Notes under the pieces: generated by a model
Told to the model about the DNA's origin: nothing
The model's database searches: none
What the model saw: only the letters and a program-made list of their open reading frames with translations
Translations under genes and position numbers: made by a program
Assembly: GCA_028023455.1 (NCBI GenBank)
Contig: JAQFVV010012404.1
Coordinates: 15,985,000 to 16,048,999 of the forward strand
DNA length: 64,000 bases
Reading direction: 5' to 3'
Source of the DNA: Epiperipatus broadwayi
Taxonomy: Eukaryota > Onychophora > Udeonychophora > Euonychophora > Peripatidae
In this document: piece by piece, positions 1 through 13,371 of the stretch
Position numbering within the stretch: position 1 is the first letter of the stretch
Layout of the letters: every line of letters begins with the position of its first letter

Positions 1-180
1 ATGTTAGTTACTTCTTGTAATAAGCTGGTGCCTGAGATTTACCTCTAAACAAATAAAGTGCTTTCAGTAGTAGGGATTTGAATCTAGCAGATGAGGTGGG
101 CCACAGTCTGGAAATGTGATTGTGTTCTGCTTTGCATAGCTCGGTCTGGCCATGGGTATCATTGATAGCTCTATTATCGA
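1..180. repeat. Dispersed-repeat fragment (SINE-like?)
   Basis: This stretch is less AT-rich than its surroundings. The words TCTGGCCATGG and ATCATTGATAG (positions 145-167) recur in the same order near 40696-40736, so I read both as pieces of one dispersed repeat. On the minus strand AGATTCAAATCC (about 73-85) resembles a Pol III B box, but no convincing A box lies at tRNA spacing. It may be a tRNA-derived SINE remnant; this is weak. Confidence 0.3.
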
Positions 181-1618
181 TAATATTCTCCTTTCTGCTT
201 GAAGGGCCAGTCCATTTATATCATAAAAAAAATATAAAATTGAAAGTTCTGTTAAAAAAAGAAGGCTCTATGGTTCAATATATAATGCTTTTCATATAAA
301 TGTGTTTTTTGAATTATTTCCAAAGGCATTTAATTTAGCCAATAAAATAGAAACTCATATTATTGAAATCACTGTACAACTTCACTTCTTAACAAAAACT
401 CTTTTAGCAAATCATATTTAAACCATACCCTATTTAAGAACTCTAGTATTCAGATCCATTAATATAATAGTGATTTTTTATCATAGTTATGATATATGTA
501 CTATATCATATTCCCGCTTAGATAAGTATACAATATCGTAAACAGTCCAGTGTATAACTAAGACCTCTTCAATATAATCTCCTAAATAAAGAGGAAAAAT
601 AAGGGTATTACTTGCCAGTTAGCTAATTATTGGTTAAAAAAGACTTAAGCGAGGTTTTTTTTTTAATTTTCTTTAGTGATGAATATTTTTATATCCATTT
701 ACAAATCACGAATTGGATGACATGTGAGTGTGTGTGTATATATATATATATATTATACCTAGCCCCCTTTAACGTCGTCTTATAACTTTTATAAATATCA
801 CTTATATAACATCAATAAAATATTCGATATTTATAATAACGACTTGATACAGAACTTTGTACCTCCCTCTTACACAAAATCCTATCATAGGGGCTGTCGG
901 TACCTCGGGTAGAGGGGTCAATATCATTTGCAAACATTCGCCAATAATATTAATACTCGTTTACTAGATTACACATTAGCCAACCAAACTCTTTATTTAT
1001 TTAAAGGAAAAAATCCAATGGGCGCCAGCCGACCTTTGTCGACAAGTCTGCCTGACCAATATGATCTAGTACCCGCTCCCACTAGCTCAGCTAAAACAAT
1101 CAATGCAATACAAAATCCACCTACTTAAAAAAAATCAATTTACGAATCTTTCTCTGCGCTAGTTTTCTCGCTTCCTTTCCCAAATTCTAATTTAAAATTT
1201 ATTTCGCTCTCATAATCTCATAGGATATTCATATCCCATTTCTAAACTATAATTCATTATTATAACATTTATTATTTATTTGATCTACGATATTTATTCC
1301 CTTTTTTTTTTTTTATAAGTAATCACTAACCCATTAAATCTCCGTTTACGCTGTTTCACTTCGTTTGGTCTTATAATATAATTAATTACACTTTTGCTCA
1401 AATTTAGATAATATTTAATATAACAAAAATATCATATTATACATACATTTAGAAAATAATTATACGCACACAAATATATTTGAAATCACAATAAAATCCC
1501 TTGATAATGGAGCTAAAGACAGTTAGTAATTATTGTTCGTAATATAAAGTTCAAAGTTTATTATTCCATACATTACTACGGCTTTTAATTAGTGAATTAA
1601 GAATAAAATAAATATTAC
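181..1618. other. Non-coding stretch, no assigned feature
   Basis: AT-rich sequence with homopolymer runs and a (TG)n(TA)n microsatellite near 731-753. From about 880 to 1130 it becomes noticeably GC-richer. Open frames there on both strands (for example plus 928-1128) match no family I know. The style resembles long-terminal-repeat sequence, as in the insertion at 52944-55940, but I saw no shared long words. Confidence 0.4.
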
Positions 1619-1863
1619 CTAGCATTCTCTTTTATGCCTAGTTCTGAGCGTAGCTTCTGATAGTATTTCCTTCGGTCAGTTAGCGCTAACTCTTTGCGAT
1701 CCCTTTCCCGATGTCATTGGGATCCTGTGGGCTTCATCATGGACACTCCGCTTCCTTCTTGTTTTACGCGAACATGATCGACCTTCGAACTGTCTGCTGT
1801 TGGTATTGCATGGAAGGATTCGGCCGGCTGTCCACACGATGGGTTTAACAATGCAGCATTATG
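1619..1863 (-). pseudogene. Coding-like segment, possibly an exon relic
   Basis: The minus strand reads as about 80 residues of protein-like composition with one internal TGA (1714-1716). It is rich in Lys, Arg and Glu in its second half and ends in a region reading KLRSELGIKENAR. That end abuts a plausible 5' splice site (AG then GTAATA). In-frame stops lie just upstream of 1863 and no clear acceptor is visible. It could be a decayed exon, part of a retroelement, or chance. I recognise no family and assign no function. Confidence 0.22.
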
Positions 1864-2702
1864 TTTTATTTAACTTTGGACGTATATTAATAATATGAAT
1901 ATGAATTTAAGAATAATCAACCGAACCGAATCAGAATCAAATTTTAATCATAATATCAAATTCAATCTAATAACATAACAATAGAAAGTTCGCCCCTTTT
2001 ATATTTTACGGTCCTTATCTTGCGGATTCAATCTACATTCTGAATTTCTGCTATTGGACAATTATTTCTTTTCTTTCGACTCTCTACACAGTTTCATTGG
2101 TCATTCTTTAGATGATTGCAAATTTCAATTTCTTTGTTAGAGTTATTTCACTAATTAGCCGTTTAATGGAAATTTCTTATGTTTGTCATTAGCTCCCATT
2201 GTTTATTACATTCCTTTGATTATATTCCCTTTTTTTTTTTTTATTATAAGACAAAACGAACTCCACCTTGCTTTTTTTTTTTTTTCTAAAAGCAATCTTA
2301 AATCAAATTTCAATTAAATCAAGTTTTAATTAAATCAAGTTTTTAATTCTTTAAGTTTTATTTAAATGTGATTCTAAAATTATATCTTATAAAACTGTCT
2401 AATTTATGCTTTTAACGATAAACCCTTCCATGATAAAAAAAAATTTTTTTTTTTTTCTTATTTTACCCTACAAGACCTTTTATTTTTATTAAATATTTAA
2501 ACAAATCTTTTATCAATTTATATTTCTCCAAAATTATGTGTAACTCCAAAAAAAACACACTCCTTCCTGATGTATCTCGGTACAATATATAATATTTAAA
2601 TACAAATATATTATCTATACTGAACTTAATGTAATTAGAAGGGATTTGGACTCAGACTTTCAAGCTCCTTATAGTTACCCACTCCATCTTATACAATTGT
2701 TG
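1864..2702. other. AT-rich non-coding, nothing recognised
   Basis: This stretch contains several A or T homopolymer runs (about 2228-2245, 2270-2286, 2437-2457) and no coding potential or recognisable repeat. Confidence 0.5.
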
Positions 2703-3041
2703 CACATGATCACATACATGCACAAAAGATAAATGATCTCCAATATATGTTATTTCATGCAGAACTAGTATCGTTATTATCTCTCTCACACAGATATAAT
2801 CAGTGTTCAGTTTATATTAAGTGTTATATCATCCGATTTTCAGTGATATGGGTGGCTGAAGAATTGGAGGTGGAGAAGATTAAAACCTGTCCTGTGAAGT
2901 TTGAAGATTTTCTATCTTAATATAAACAGAACATTGTTTATATATATGTGTGAGAGATGATAAACTAGACCAATTGTTGAGTGTTGGCTCAACATAAAAT
3001 ACATGTATTGGAGATCATTATCTTTTCCACATATATGTGGT

Positions 3042-3042
<1 letters not shown>
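2703..3042. repeat. Imperfect palindromic repeat (~340 bp)
   Basis: The two ends are reverse complements with a few mismatches. GATCACATACATG followed by AAAGATAAATGATCTCC on the left pairs with GGAGATCATTATCTTTT and ACATATATGTGGTC on the right, and the similarity continues inward to about 2820 and 2920. The central part, with words such as AAACCTGTCC, is repeated near 41190-41260. It is therefore a member of a dispersed family, probably a MITE or a fold-back repeat. No terminal duplication could be fixed. Confidence 0.6.

Positions 3043-3046
<4 letters not shown>

Positions 3047-3078
<32 letters not shown>
3047..3078. repeat. (TA)n microsatellite
   Basis: An uninterrupted run of about 16 TA units immediately follows the palindromic repeat. 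Confidence 0.9.
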
Positions 3079-3081
<3 letters not shown>

Positions 3082-3280
3082 TGAAGTGATATTAAACTAT
3101 AATGTGCCATTACACTATCATCCATATTATTCTATATGAAGCCACATAATTTAGAAATTGATCAATGGGTGCACCATACATATTATATGGATTTGTTACT
3201 CTTACTGTTTGCTTTTGAAATGATTTCAATCCCTCCAATATAGCAATGACATTATTATACAAATACCATTAATATATTAT

Positions 3281-4095
3281 ATTTGTAATAGTAAAAAAAA
3301 TCAAGTCATACATCATGTGATTTAATTTAATAAGCTTGTATTACAAATGTAATGTAATGAGTATGCTAATAGCTTTAAAGTAGCTTTTCTAATAAATGCT
3401 GCAAGTGAAAGCATTTAAAAATCCCTATCTCGAATTATCCCTATTCCCAATCCAGTTTCAAGCTACTGGCTATCCTCAGTGAGGCACTAGAATATTTAGA
3501 CACTAAATATGAAATACCAGTTCAAGTTCAGCATTTATCTAATACTTAACTATTAAGTAGAAAATCTCAAATGTTTATACATCTATAGTGATCTAACTTA
3601 AATAGCTATATGGGCCCGAACAAACTTCAGCTACACCATATATTTATAGCCTTATTAATATAACATCACTAAAACTCTCAAAAGCCAAACTATAATAGTT
3701 AAAAAAAATCAAGTCATCATGTGACTTAATTTCAAGGCTTTAGTGATGTTATATTGCTAAGGCTATAAATGTATGGTATAGTTGAAGTTTGTTCAGGCCC
3801 GTATAGCTATTTAAGCTAGATATCTGGATTTGAAGACATGTAGATGTCTGAAATTTTCAGATTTTCTATTTAATAGTTAAATATTAAATAAATGCTGAGC
3901 TTGAGCTGATATTTTGGATCTAGTGTCTGAATATCTTAGTCCCTCACTGAGAATAGCCAATAGCTTGAAACTGGTTTGAGGTTAGGGATAATTCTAAATA
4001 GGGATTTTTAAATGCTTTCTCTTGTGGCATTTATTGCAAAAGCTTGTTTAGAGCTATTGGCATGTTTATTATATCATTAGATTACATTCTATTTG
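3281..4095. repeat. Fold-back repeat with ~350-bp inverted arms
   Basis: The left arm (about 3333-3690) and right arm (about 3735-4095) are reverse complements over nearly their full length. Long matching words include GAAAGCATTTAAAAATCCCT, CAGTTTCAAGCTA and ATAGCTATA followed by GGGCC. Similarity is interrupted by scattered substitutions, so this is an old duplication. The centre carries AAAAAAAATCAAGTCAT with CATGTGACTTAATTT. A second copy of that word in the same orientation lies just outside the left arm (3292-3330), suggesting a duplicated boundary. No coding sequence is present. Confidence 0.75.
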
Positions 4096-4139
4096 ATTTA
4101 AAATTTGAACATATACAGTACAAATTATTGGTATCATTT

Positions 4140-5620
4140 AATAAAGTCTATTTTCAATGGATTATTAAGACTCACACAACACTTATTTTGAAATTAACTT
4201 AATAAAGCCCACTCACAATGAATCTTTAGAACATAATATAGCCTTATTGTATAAGAAATATTATAGAAGTTGACAAGCTCTATCCAGCTGTGAATAACTA
4301 CATAATTACCATCTTAAAATTAATAAACTATTAGAAAACAAAGCAAACTATCTATTTCATGCTTTTAATGATAAAAAGCTTAGTTTTCCAACCTTGTTGA
4401 AATTTGGCAATGACTATATATTAATATGGCAATATTACTTATCAATTTTAATTAATTATTCGAAGGATTGAGATTCTATCTTATTGTTAAGAACTTTATG
4501 TTGATAATTAAATTAGAAGTAAAATAATTTTAAATAAATCACAACCTCACCATATTTGAAATAATACAGGAATTGACTAATTTCATCTAATTTTGAATAA
4601 TGACATAACTCCATTATTATAAAATTAGGAAACTATAAAGAAATAGAACTGACTATTTATTTATGTGCTTTCAAAAATAATAAGTTTAGTTTGCCATCTG
4701 TGTTGAAATTTGGATTGAATATATTATTTAATCGAATGTTAATATGCCACTATTAATTATAAAATTGTAATTATTCAAATTATGGAAACTATTTCTTGTT
4801 TAACAACCTTTGTGTTGATAATCTATTCAAAAGTCATATCATTATATTAAATATTAATTAAATCATATTTTTATCATATCTGAAATAATATAGAAATTGA
4901 CTATTCTAGCTGTGAATAATCATATAACTCCACAATTTTAAGATTTGGAAGCTATAAAAAGTAGAAAACTTAGATTGACAATTATTAAAGTAGTAGAATT
5001 ATATAATCATTCATAGGTAGAGAGACCTTCGTCAACTCTAATATTATTTCATATTTAGTAAAGTTGTGCATTATTCAATATTAGCATTTATAATTATTTG
5101 ATTTCTTAATTGAAAGATTGATACAGTTTTTATCTTTTAAATAATTAAATACAATTTAATAATTAATAGTGTTACATTAATATCGTGCTTAAATAATATA
5201 TTTACTTCCAAACTTCAATTTGGTTATCAAACCAATCACATTAGCATCAAAAGCACACGAAATAGCCAGTCCATTCTATTTTTTTTAAAGCTGCTAATGT
5301 TAAGGTGGTGGAATTACATCCGGATATTCTTATTTACCGTAAAAGGGAATATGTAAGTTGTACTTTATTTAATATTTATAATTATTTAACTTCAAATAAA
5401 TTAATTCAAAAATTGTTAAAAGAGATAGTTTCCACTCTTTAAATAATTAATTATGATTTAATAATTAATAGTGTCATATAAACATCTATTTTAGCAATAT
5501 ATTCACTCCTAAATTTCAACACAAATTAAGTTTATTAATGTTATTTAAAGCACTGGAGATATGTAGTTATTACCAGTTAGAGGGAGCTTAATCAAATGTA
5601 TTATTTCATACATAAATTAT
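4140..5620. repeat. Inverted tandem array of ~310-bp units
   Basis: Three direct units are visible by recurring words: a GAAGTTGAC / GGAATTGAC / GAAATTGAC block followed by a run ending in CATAATT or CATAACTCC (near 4266, 4570 and 4885), and GTTGAAATTTGG (near 4408 and 4703). At about 5100-5260 and 5400-5590 the same unit recurs reverse-complemented, for example AAATTTCAAC after TTCACTCC. The array is thus direct on the left and inverted on the right, with the switch around 5000. It is old: units differ by many substitutions and small indels. It has no coding content. Confidence 0.6.
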
Positions 5621-6158
5621 ATCATCAAATTAAAGTTGAAAGGAAACAGAAATGCACAAGATTATGGGTTTGAATGTCCCACTTCCTAATCAGTTGCCTT
5701 ACATTCAAATCTCACTTTGAACTTACAATTCAATTAAAATGTAGTTGGCAGGAATTTGGTAATTGGTAGTTAACTGATTATAAGAATATGTTATAATTTG
5801 TCAAATGGGAAAAAATAATTATATACTAATATTTTTATACTTCTGTCAGGTCTTAATCAAAATGAATGAAGATATCCAATTTTTTGCAATACTACTTGTA
5901 AATTCACTGGACAATTCACTAATTTAAATAATTCAAAAGCAAAAAATTTATTTTAAGATATAAAACGTTTTAATCACCTACTATTTATGATAGTTTATCA
6001 TATACACATATGTAATACATTAAAGATCAGCTTGTCAAGCTATTGTGCATACGCTTATTTACATGGAAAAATACATGAATGCATGCATGCATAAATCTTG
6101 CATTGTTTTTTAACACATAGGATTTCAGGTATACTAATAATTCAATATTTGTTTTTAC
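5621..6158. other. Intron or flank of the peroxidase gene, nothing recognised
   Basis: This stretch lies downstream of the last peroxidase exon found. No further exon with an acceptor and an in-phase reading frame was seen here or nearer the window start. The next coding exon therefore lies outside the window or was missed. Confidence 0.45.
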
Positions 6159-6328
6159 CTTCACTAAAACGAATTAATGGATCATGAGTTTCATGCCAAA
6201 ATCTATCACATTTTCGAACTCGATGAAACACATTAGCAATGATCTGAGCAAATGTTGGACCAACTAAACCTCCATGAACTGAAGATTCTGAAAGTCCACC
6301 ACTAAATAAGTCAACATCATCTGGATGG
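6159..6328 (-). CDS. Haem peroxidase, exon encoding the end of the catalytic core
   Basis: This 170-nt exon follows a clean acceptor (TATTTCAG) and precedes a donor reading G|GTAAAAA. It begins with one base that completes the GA left by the exon ending at 16803, giving an Asp codon. The peptide then runs HPDDVDLFSGGLSES and VGPTFAQIIANVFHRVR, ending near CDRFWHE. This corresponds to the family block usually written DDIDLFVGGLxE, GLVGPTFxCIIxxQF and DRFWYE, which lies after the NxQRGRDHG motif in peroxidasin-type animal haem peroxidases. The frame ends in phase 1. Conservation of residues and splice phase argues for a live exon. The remaining C-terminal residues of the domain are not in view. 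Confidence 0.9.
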
Positions 6329-9300
6329 CTGAAATATTTGTAAAACATTAATGAATATCATTTAAACATCATTAAATTTTTATATCTTATTTGTTATTTG
6401 ATAATTTCATGATTAAAAGTATTTATTTACTTACCTAATTTTCAATTTTTTAGAAAAAAACATCTAATAAACATTTTAACTGAAATATGTAAATGTCTGT
6501 AACTATGTATTGTGCCCTTTCTACTAGGTCTAGATAGATTTTATGAGTCAATTTTTAAAAAAAAATTTAAATTAAGGATACCTTTTAAATAGTATGACTA
6601 CTGTATAATGTTGGTAATATTTTAAAAACTTTGCTAAAGTAAAGTGAGAGTAGTAAATACATAAAAACTATATTAATATGTTAAAGTAATAAAGTAAAAC
6701 TAAATATTATAATTTTTATATGGTTGGGAAACTGGCCATAGTAAAATAATATACTAAAAGTCTTATTAAACTAAGTGCTAAAAGTTAATTTTAAAATACT
6801 GACTTAAAATCAAATAAACTAATGTACTTTAAATAAAAATTATATTTAAAATTTGTGTTATAAATTATGTACTTAAAATATAATATTTTGTGATGGACAA
6901 ATGTGTTTAATTCAATAGTATCAAAATTATTATTCCAAATTCTATTACTATATTACTATTTTTTAATATAATATTTTTTATAATTAAATATTCATTTCCG
7001 TTGTCAGGCAGTAATTATAAAAAAAATATTACATTTTGTCTGGTTAAGTCATGTGACCAGCGAATACACATACTTGTGTGCTTATAAGATTTCTAGATAA
7101 AGTTTCAAAATTACTTTAGAATTGTTTTAAAAATTGAAGGCATTTGTTGTCATGAAATATAAATAAATATTAGAATTTTTAGTTTGGTAGTTTTAAGAAT
7201 GTGTGGTTAATTAAGTTAATTTTTAAAAATAGATACATTGAAAATAAATATTGGATAAATTAATAAAGTATTTTTAAAATGTTATTTTAAAATGTTTAGT
7301 TTGTTTAAATAAAAGTATAAAATTAATTTAGAATTAAATAATATATTTAATGAGTCATGATTTTTATTTTCAAATTTTGATTGTGTAAGATAGTACTGAT
7401 ATATAAATTAGATCACCAGTTGAAGATCTAAATAGCCAATCAAATCATCAATTTATTTTGATATAAAAGTAGATGTCTTTTTTATGGGATGATAAATGTA
7501 CTTTAAATAACTTAAGGGGGTACTTAACTTATTTTTTATTATTAAAATCAAAGTTTTACTAATTAAAATTATTGTTTTAAAAGAGAGGATTGAAAGGACT
7601 ATAAATTTACTAAGCTAAAACTATGCATTGTTAAATTTCTAAAAATTCATTATCAAGTACTTCTATTAAGGCTTGAGCCAGCTTCACAGTAGCTAAGGAT
7701 TTAATATCAGAAATAAGTATGTATTCAAGTAAATTAAAGATGGAAGTACAGATACCAAAGGAAATTACAATTTTAAAAATATTAGGAGAAAAGTTATATT
7801 ATTTATTCTGGATATTTTGGACATTAACAAAGAAGTTAAACAGAGATATTCTTCAAAAATCTAGTATTTTAAATGCATATCATAAGGATAAATAACCATA
7901 GTTGAAAAACAAAAGCTATATGGTAAAAACTTTAATTTTTTAATATTTTAAAAATATATCTTTTAAAAAAGTTGCAGTAAATATTTTAAAAGAGATATTG
8001 TTTTAAAAGCTTATTATAAACTTATCTTGATGTGGTGATAAAGATATAAAAACTGATAGTACTGCAAATATATTTTGTATGACTAGTTTTTATTAGAAGA
8101 AAAGACCGTGAATCTTTTTAATATTCTAAAAAAGTGATTTTTTAGAATTATTCATCCAGAAAAGGAAATAATTGGATAATTAAAACATATTATCCTGATG
8201 GAAATAACTTTATAAATAATTTTTTATATTAACATAAAAATGATAATTTGGACAAAATATAAAATGTGTATTTTCCATACGAATATGTGGATCTATATAA
8301 CCATCACTGATGCATCGAAAGCCCATGTAGCTAGTGAATGGAAAACTCTGGAGAATCTTTAAAACTTTCCCAGTGATATCACACTTTAATAATTATTTTT
8401 TCTGGAAAGCTGCAGATAATAAACTGTATTTTATAGACTTTCATCACGGGATTAATGATTATTCTTCGAAATATTTTCAGATACAAACAAAAGTCAACTT
8501 CACTTTATTTTTCATTTTCATTTTTTTTTATCATTTATGAGTTTATGTGCACTGGGAAAAAAAACGGTTTTTGTTCTCAAGTGGTTGTCTTAGCAATAAA
8601 TGTTGGGGAGTAAGTTTTTATCAAGGACTTCTAATGAAGAAATATTAGGAGGAAGAAAAGAACTTTATTTTTTTATTTGAATGCTATGACTGGTTGAAGT
8701 TTTCATAAATATAGTTTATTTATCATTTCATTTACTAATAATAGTGTTAAGTTTTTATTAGTGCTAGATAGGAACATTACATTTAAATATTTATCAATCT
8801 AACATAATTAATATTTTAAGGAATATTTTAATTCTTTGTAAAGTTTTTTTTTTTATATATTTTTCTAAGTATGATAGTAATATGAATGAATGTTAATATT
8901 ATTTAATATGTTTCCTTATATGAAATATTGAACCAGAAAACATCAATTATAGTAACTTGACAAGATAAGTGTTACTAGGTAAATTTGTAAAATGTATTAA
9001 TTTTACGTGATGTATATTTCATTGTTTCTAGAATTGCTGGAATTATTTTTATAGTATTACCTTATCATATGAACTTATAAATGTGTGCATGCATTAATTA
9101 CACATAAAACGTTTTTGCTATTCTAGAGATATGAGCTAGGATTTTTTTTTAAAAAAGACATGCATATTTTTCTTTTATATTATTAATGTAATATAATTTA
9201 CTGATTAATATAATTTTATATGATTCTTTAGTGGAGGAACCTTATTTTTAAAATGTTTTAAAATATTGATTTTAATATCTGAAAACAAAATCATTTGTAT

Positions 9301-10083
9301 TTTATTGCTGAATTTTGAAAGTGAATAAACCTTTTCTTAATATAGTAGTTTTAGATTATTGAAGTCATAGGTGAATCTTGTTTATTGTTTAGAGTAATGT
9401 TAGATATTTTTGCGATGTAGATTGATAAATCTATTATGAAGTTTTAAGTGATAGTGACCTTGGGATTATGAAAAAAAACCAATGGGATGCTTATACGTAA
9501 AATTTATGGAGAATAGAAAGTAACTTATATTATTATTTTAGTAGTTTATGCAAGTACAGATAACATAGCCTGTATCTTGTATATATTTTTCCATGAGCAG
9601 TGTCTTCCTTGGTATTAAGTATTTTAATGTTCGAAGGAGCTGAATAAATAGCCTGGACTTTATTTTTTGTATTTTAAATCATTAGACAGAGAAGTCATGC
9701 CACTTTGTTTGCACTGTTGCCATGTAGATTATCGTATATATTTATACTATTGAGTTTATACTGTAGTTAATTCTTCATGCCTACACATCGTATCACTATC
9801 TTAATTTCAAAAGTTATTGCATCGTACAGAATTGTATTTATGAAGGAAAATAATAAATAACTTTTGAATAGTTGAATCGTTATTTTGAAAGAAGATGACA
9901 TAGGTTTTTTTTGCTTTGGTTTATGTTGAGATCAAATACAAATGAGATTGACAGTAAATGCAAACTATAATAATATTTCCGTATTTTATTAAACTATTTT
10001 TTAAATATATATATAATAAATTATTCTTGAATAATTTTTGAATATTTTGATTATACATGGTAATGCATATTTTTAAAGAATAC

Positions 10084-10125
10084 AACATCCATAAGAAATA
10101 ACATAACATCCATAAGAAATAACAT
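10084..10125. repeat. Perfect 2 x 21-bp tandem duplication
   Basis: The unit beginning AACATCCATAAG occurs twice head to tail without mismatch (10084-10104 and 10105-10125). The perfect identity implies a recent slippage or duplication event inside the much older repeat copy A. Confidence 0.9.
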
Positions 10126-10179
10126 AAGATAAAATGATTACTTATATTTTGAAAATATTATTTTGTGTTTTAAAACACA

Positions 10180-10243
10180 CACATAGGGATTTTACTTAGA
10201 GTAGTGCCAAGCACATAGGGATTTTACTTAGAGTAGTGCCAAG
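10180..10243. repeat. Perfect 2 x 32-bp tandem duplication
   Basis: The unit beginning CACATAGGGATTTTAC and ending TAGTGCCAAG occurs twice in direct tandem (10180-10211 and 10212-10243), with no mismatch. It lies about 55 bp from the 21-bp tandem duplication. Confidence 0.92.
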
Positions 10244-13200
10244 CAAAGTCTATAAAAGTAGGTCAATCATATTATTTTATTAAGTCAATTTATTTATTTA
10301 ACAAACAAAGATAAATATTTGAATAACATCAGCACTATCATAGTAGAAGTTTGATTAAGTTATTATAAAATCTATGAATATATCTTAAAAATGAATATTA
10401 TTTCAGTAGTTTATTATTTTATATTTTCGTGTTGCGAAACTATATATTTAAAACATGTCAATTAATGGATATTATATTCGACTATAAGTATATTCGTAAT
10501 TAGTATTATTATTATAGTTTTAATAAATGTGCAAAAGTTTATAAGTTGGAGTAAAGGCTTATTTACTTGTGGTTATTATTATTAGCTAGGTGTAGTTGAG
10601 GATGATGCAAAATCCCTTATCATATTTGATTACAGAAAATTATAAATTGATTAGTTATTTTAAAGAACCTGAGATTATTATAATTATATTATTTTAATAA
10701 AGAGATTAGGATTTAGCTAGTAGTATTATATTAAATTGATTATTATTTTAAAGTCGTAAGAATGCTATGAATTTATTATTATTTGAAATAATAACGGGGG
10801 ATAGTATTCTTATGCCATTGAGATGGTATCTTGTGGGATATTCGCTCAATGTAATTATTTACTGCTTGTACTTCACTTCATTGTCTCATGATTTATTAAT
10901 ATTTTATTTATTTTAATTTTATAAAACCGAACCATTTATTTTTTCTTAATCAATTAGAGATAATTTAATAGTAGTCAGTATCATAGGATATCTTCGCTAT
11001 TGATTATATGTCTTTTAGCTGAGCATAATCATTTTATCTGAACTAGTCTTATTTTCCTATTATTATATTTCCAGTTATTGAGAGTACAGTATCTATATAT
11101 GCACATAATTATAATAGTAAATAATGCATATATATTGTTTGAAGGTAAAATTTTATTAGTATTTCCAAACGGGGAAGGGATAGAATTATTTAAATAGCAA
11201 ATAAAGGATGTTTTAATGATATAATATTCAGTTTAATTACAAATATGAATCACTTCATCAATCACCTATGTAAGCATGAAGAATAACGTTTTTTTATATA
11301 TATATGAAACAATTGCATTTCGAAGGTATAGTTCATTAATAAATTAATAATTTTACAGGAAATTATTATTCAGTAAAAATTTAATTTATTTTAATATTGA
11401 TCATAATAGAAATAAACCATAGTCTTAGTTAGTATCTGTAAGAATATAACTCTCCATCATTGATGTAAAAGCCCTATTACAATTTTCTTTAAAACTTTTG
11501 CACTAAGGAAGGTTTTGTATCCTCTAACTACTGGTCATTGTTATGGATGATGATCAAAGTTACACTTTCTAATATGCCCAGTAATAAATGTCAGATCTAG
11601 TAGCATTTATATATACTATATGTTAGCTCTCTGTTTATTTTTAAGACATATTTTTGATCAAAAAATTATCTGCTAATTAGTAATTATTTCAATGAATACT
11701 AAAATATTGTTTTCCATTCTTTGTTGCAAACAAGATTAAATCTAATCAATTTTTGTTGATGTCTCAGTAGGAACATAATCAGTATTTAACAACAACAATA
11801 ATAATAAATAATATACAATTCCCTTTTGTAACTATTCAAACATATTAGATTAAAAAGAAGTTAAAACATTTTAGAATGAACAATAATTTTTTTAATTTTC
11901 GTATGATTTCATCTACCTTTGTTTTCAACTATTTGTTATGTTTCAAAGAAAATTTTATTGCTTGGTTTAAATATATATAATCAAAATTACATGGCTAAAA
12001 TAAACATCTTGTTTTCATAAATTGCATGAATCAATATTTACATAATATATATTGTTCTACTTGCATCAGCAAAAGATTTGATCTCTGACTTATAAGAGAA
12101 CATATAGTTACAAAAATATTTGATGGAACAATCTTCTTATCAATATTATTTGTTCTATTTTGTTGTGAAAAATATTTGGTCATCCTCTATTATTATTGTT
12201 CTATATGTGTGCATCGTGCTAATTGTTGTACTTTTATAAAAATATTATACAAGTTTGTGCACTCCAGAAAAACTAGAATTTAGTAGAGAAATATATTTAG
12301 ATCGTGAATTGATAAGCGGTAAATTTAAGTAAAGAATTTATGTTAATTGCATTGATAAATTCCAAGAAAAATTTACTGATCACAAATATTTCTTGATAAA
12401 ATTAATTAATAAATGGAAGAGACTAAATTACTTTATATGGAAAGGAATTCCAAAAGCACCAATTAATTAGTTATAGACCTAAATACCTTACCGTATATGG
12501 AGATAGTGATTAATTGTGTGAGTAATCATAAGCTATAACAAGTATAAGCAACAAAGTTCATTGTTCTGATATCCAGTGAACTCACCAAGTGAACAAGTGT
12601 TGGGAGATTTTAATTAAATACAATAGCTGAAAGAAGCTTAAGTGCAGGTGCAGTATTCTAGTGCAAAGCCAATGTGTTCACAAGCAGCAGCAGAACTGCC
12701 CCAAAGAGTTTGGGAAGGCATGCAGAAAGCTGACAATCATGAAGTGCATAGCATGAAATAAACTATATATATAGAAGTAACAAGAACTCTTCACTATTAT
12801 TGTTTATTGTATATTTGTTTGCTGGTCACTCAGTCAAAGTTGGAGTCAGTCACAGTATGAACCACATGTAATAAATTATAAGTGAGCAGCACAAATGCTT
12901 GGGACAAGACTCCTAGGAAAGGTAACAGATTGAATGGAAGTATTCAGATTTCTGTATATTGTTGGTATTAAAAAACTTATTAGCAAGTATAGAGAAGGTG
13001 AGAATGTGTTTCATCTTCTTTATAACAAAGTGAAAATATTGCATTTATATTATTAATGCATCTTCTATACTTCATGGAATATAAAGTAAGCAATGCCCAA
13101 ACATTTATTTTAAGCAGAAAATCAAAGTATTTTGGTTCCATTTTCCACAATCTAAATGTTCTAAGCAGTCATCTACTGTTATTACTAAGCATTGGTGTAA

Positions 13201-13371
13201 TAAATTCAGCAAACAAAATTGAGTTAAATAATTTGTAGATTATCTAATATGTAAATTTTTGTTGGGAAGATATAAATATTAGTTTTTTAATATTTATTAG
13301 AGATTTTTGTAATCATTTTTAATAAACTTTTATTTGGGTGTAACCATTCTGTAGGAGTAATTTATTTTATT

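Larger units (their letters stand above)
6560..11150. repeat. Unidentified ~4.5-kb repeat, copy A
   Basis: This stretch is collinear and in the same orientation with 35760-40320. Anchors include AACTGGCCATAGTAAAATAAT (6731) against GCTGGCCATATAAAATAAT (35940), ATGGAAGTACAG (7740 and 36783), GCTGAATAAATAGC (9640) against GCTGAAGAAATAGC (38441), CACATCGTATCACTATC (9784) against a similar word near 38590, and AAGTCGTAAGAAT (10752 and 40011). The offset between copies falls steadily from about 29.2 to 28.8 kb and then rises, as expected from scattered indels. Neither copy carries an intact frame or a recognisable domain. It is an old dispersed repeat or a segmental duplication of unknown nature. 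Confidence 0.6.

Noticed and set aside
928-1128. Open frame of 66 codons with Pro/Ser-rich end
   Set aside because: No family match, no splice sites at its ends, and the opposite strand is equally open there; probably repeat-derived chance frame.
5655-5765. Possible tRNA-derived SINE with a TTCAAACCC word
   Set aside because: No credible A box at tRNA spacing and no second copy in the window.
12560-12900. Less AT-rich block inside the peroxidase intron, considered as an exon or gag relic
   Set aside because: Frames are short and no peroxidase or retroelement motif or splice-flanked phase fits.
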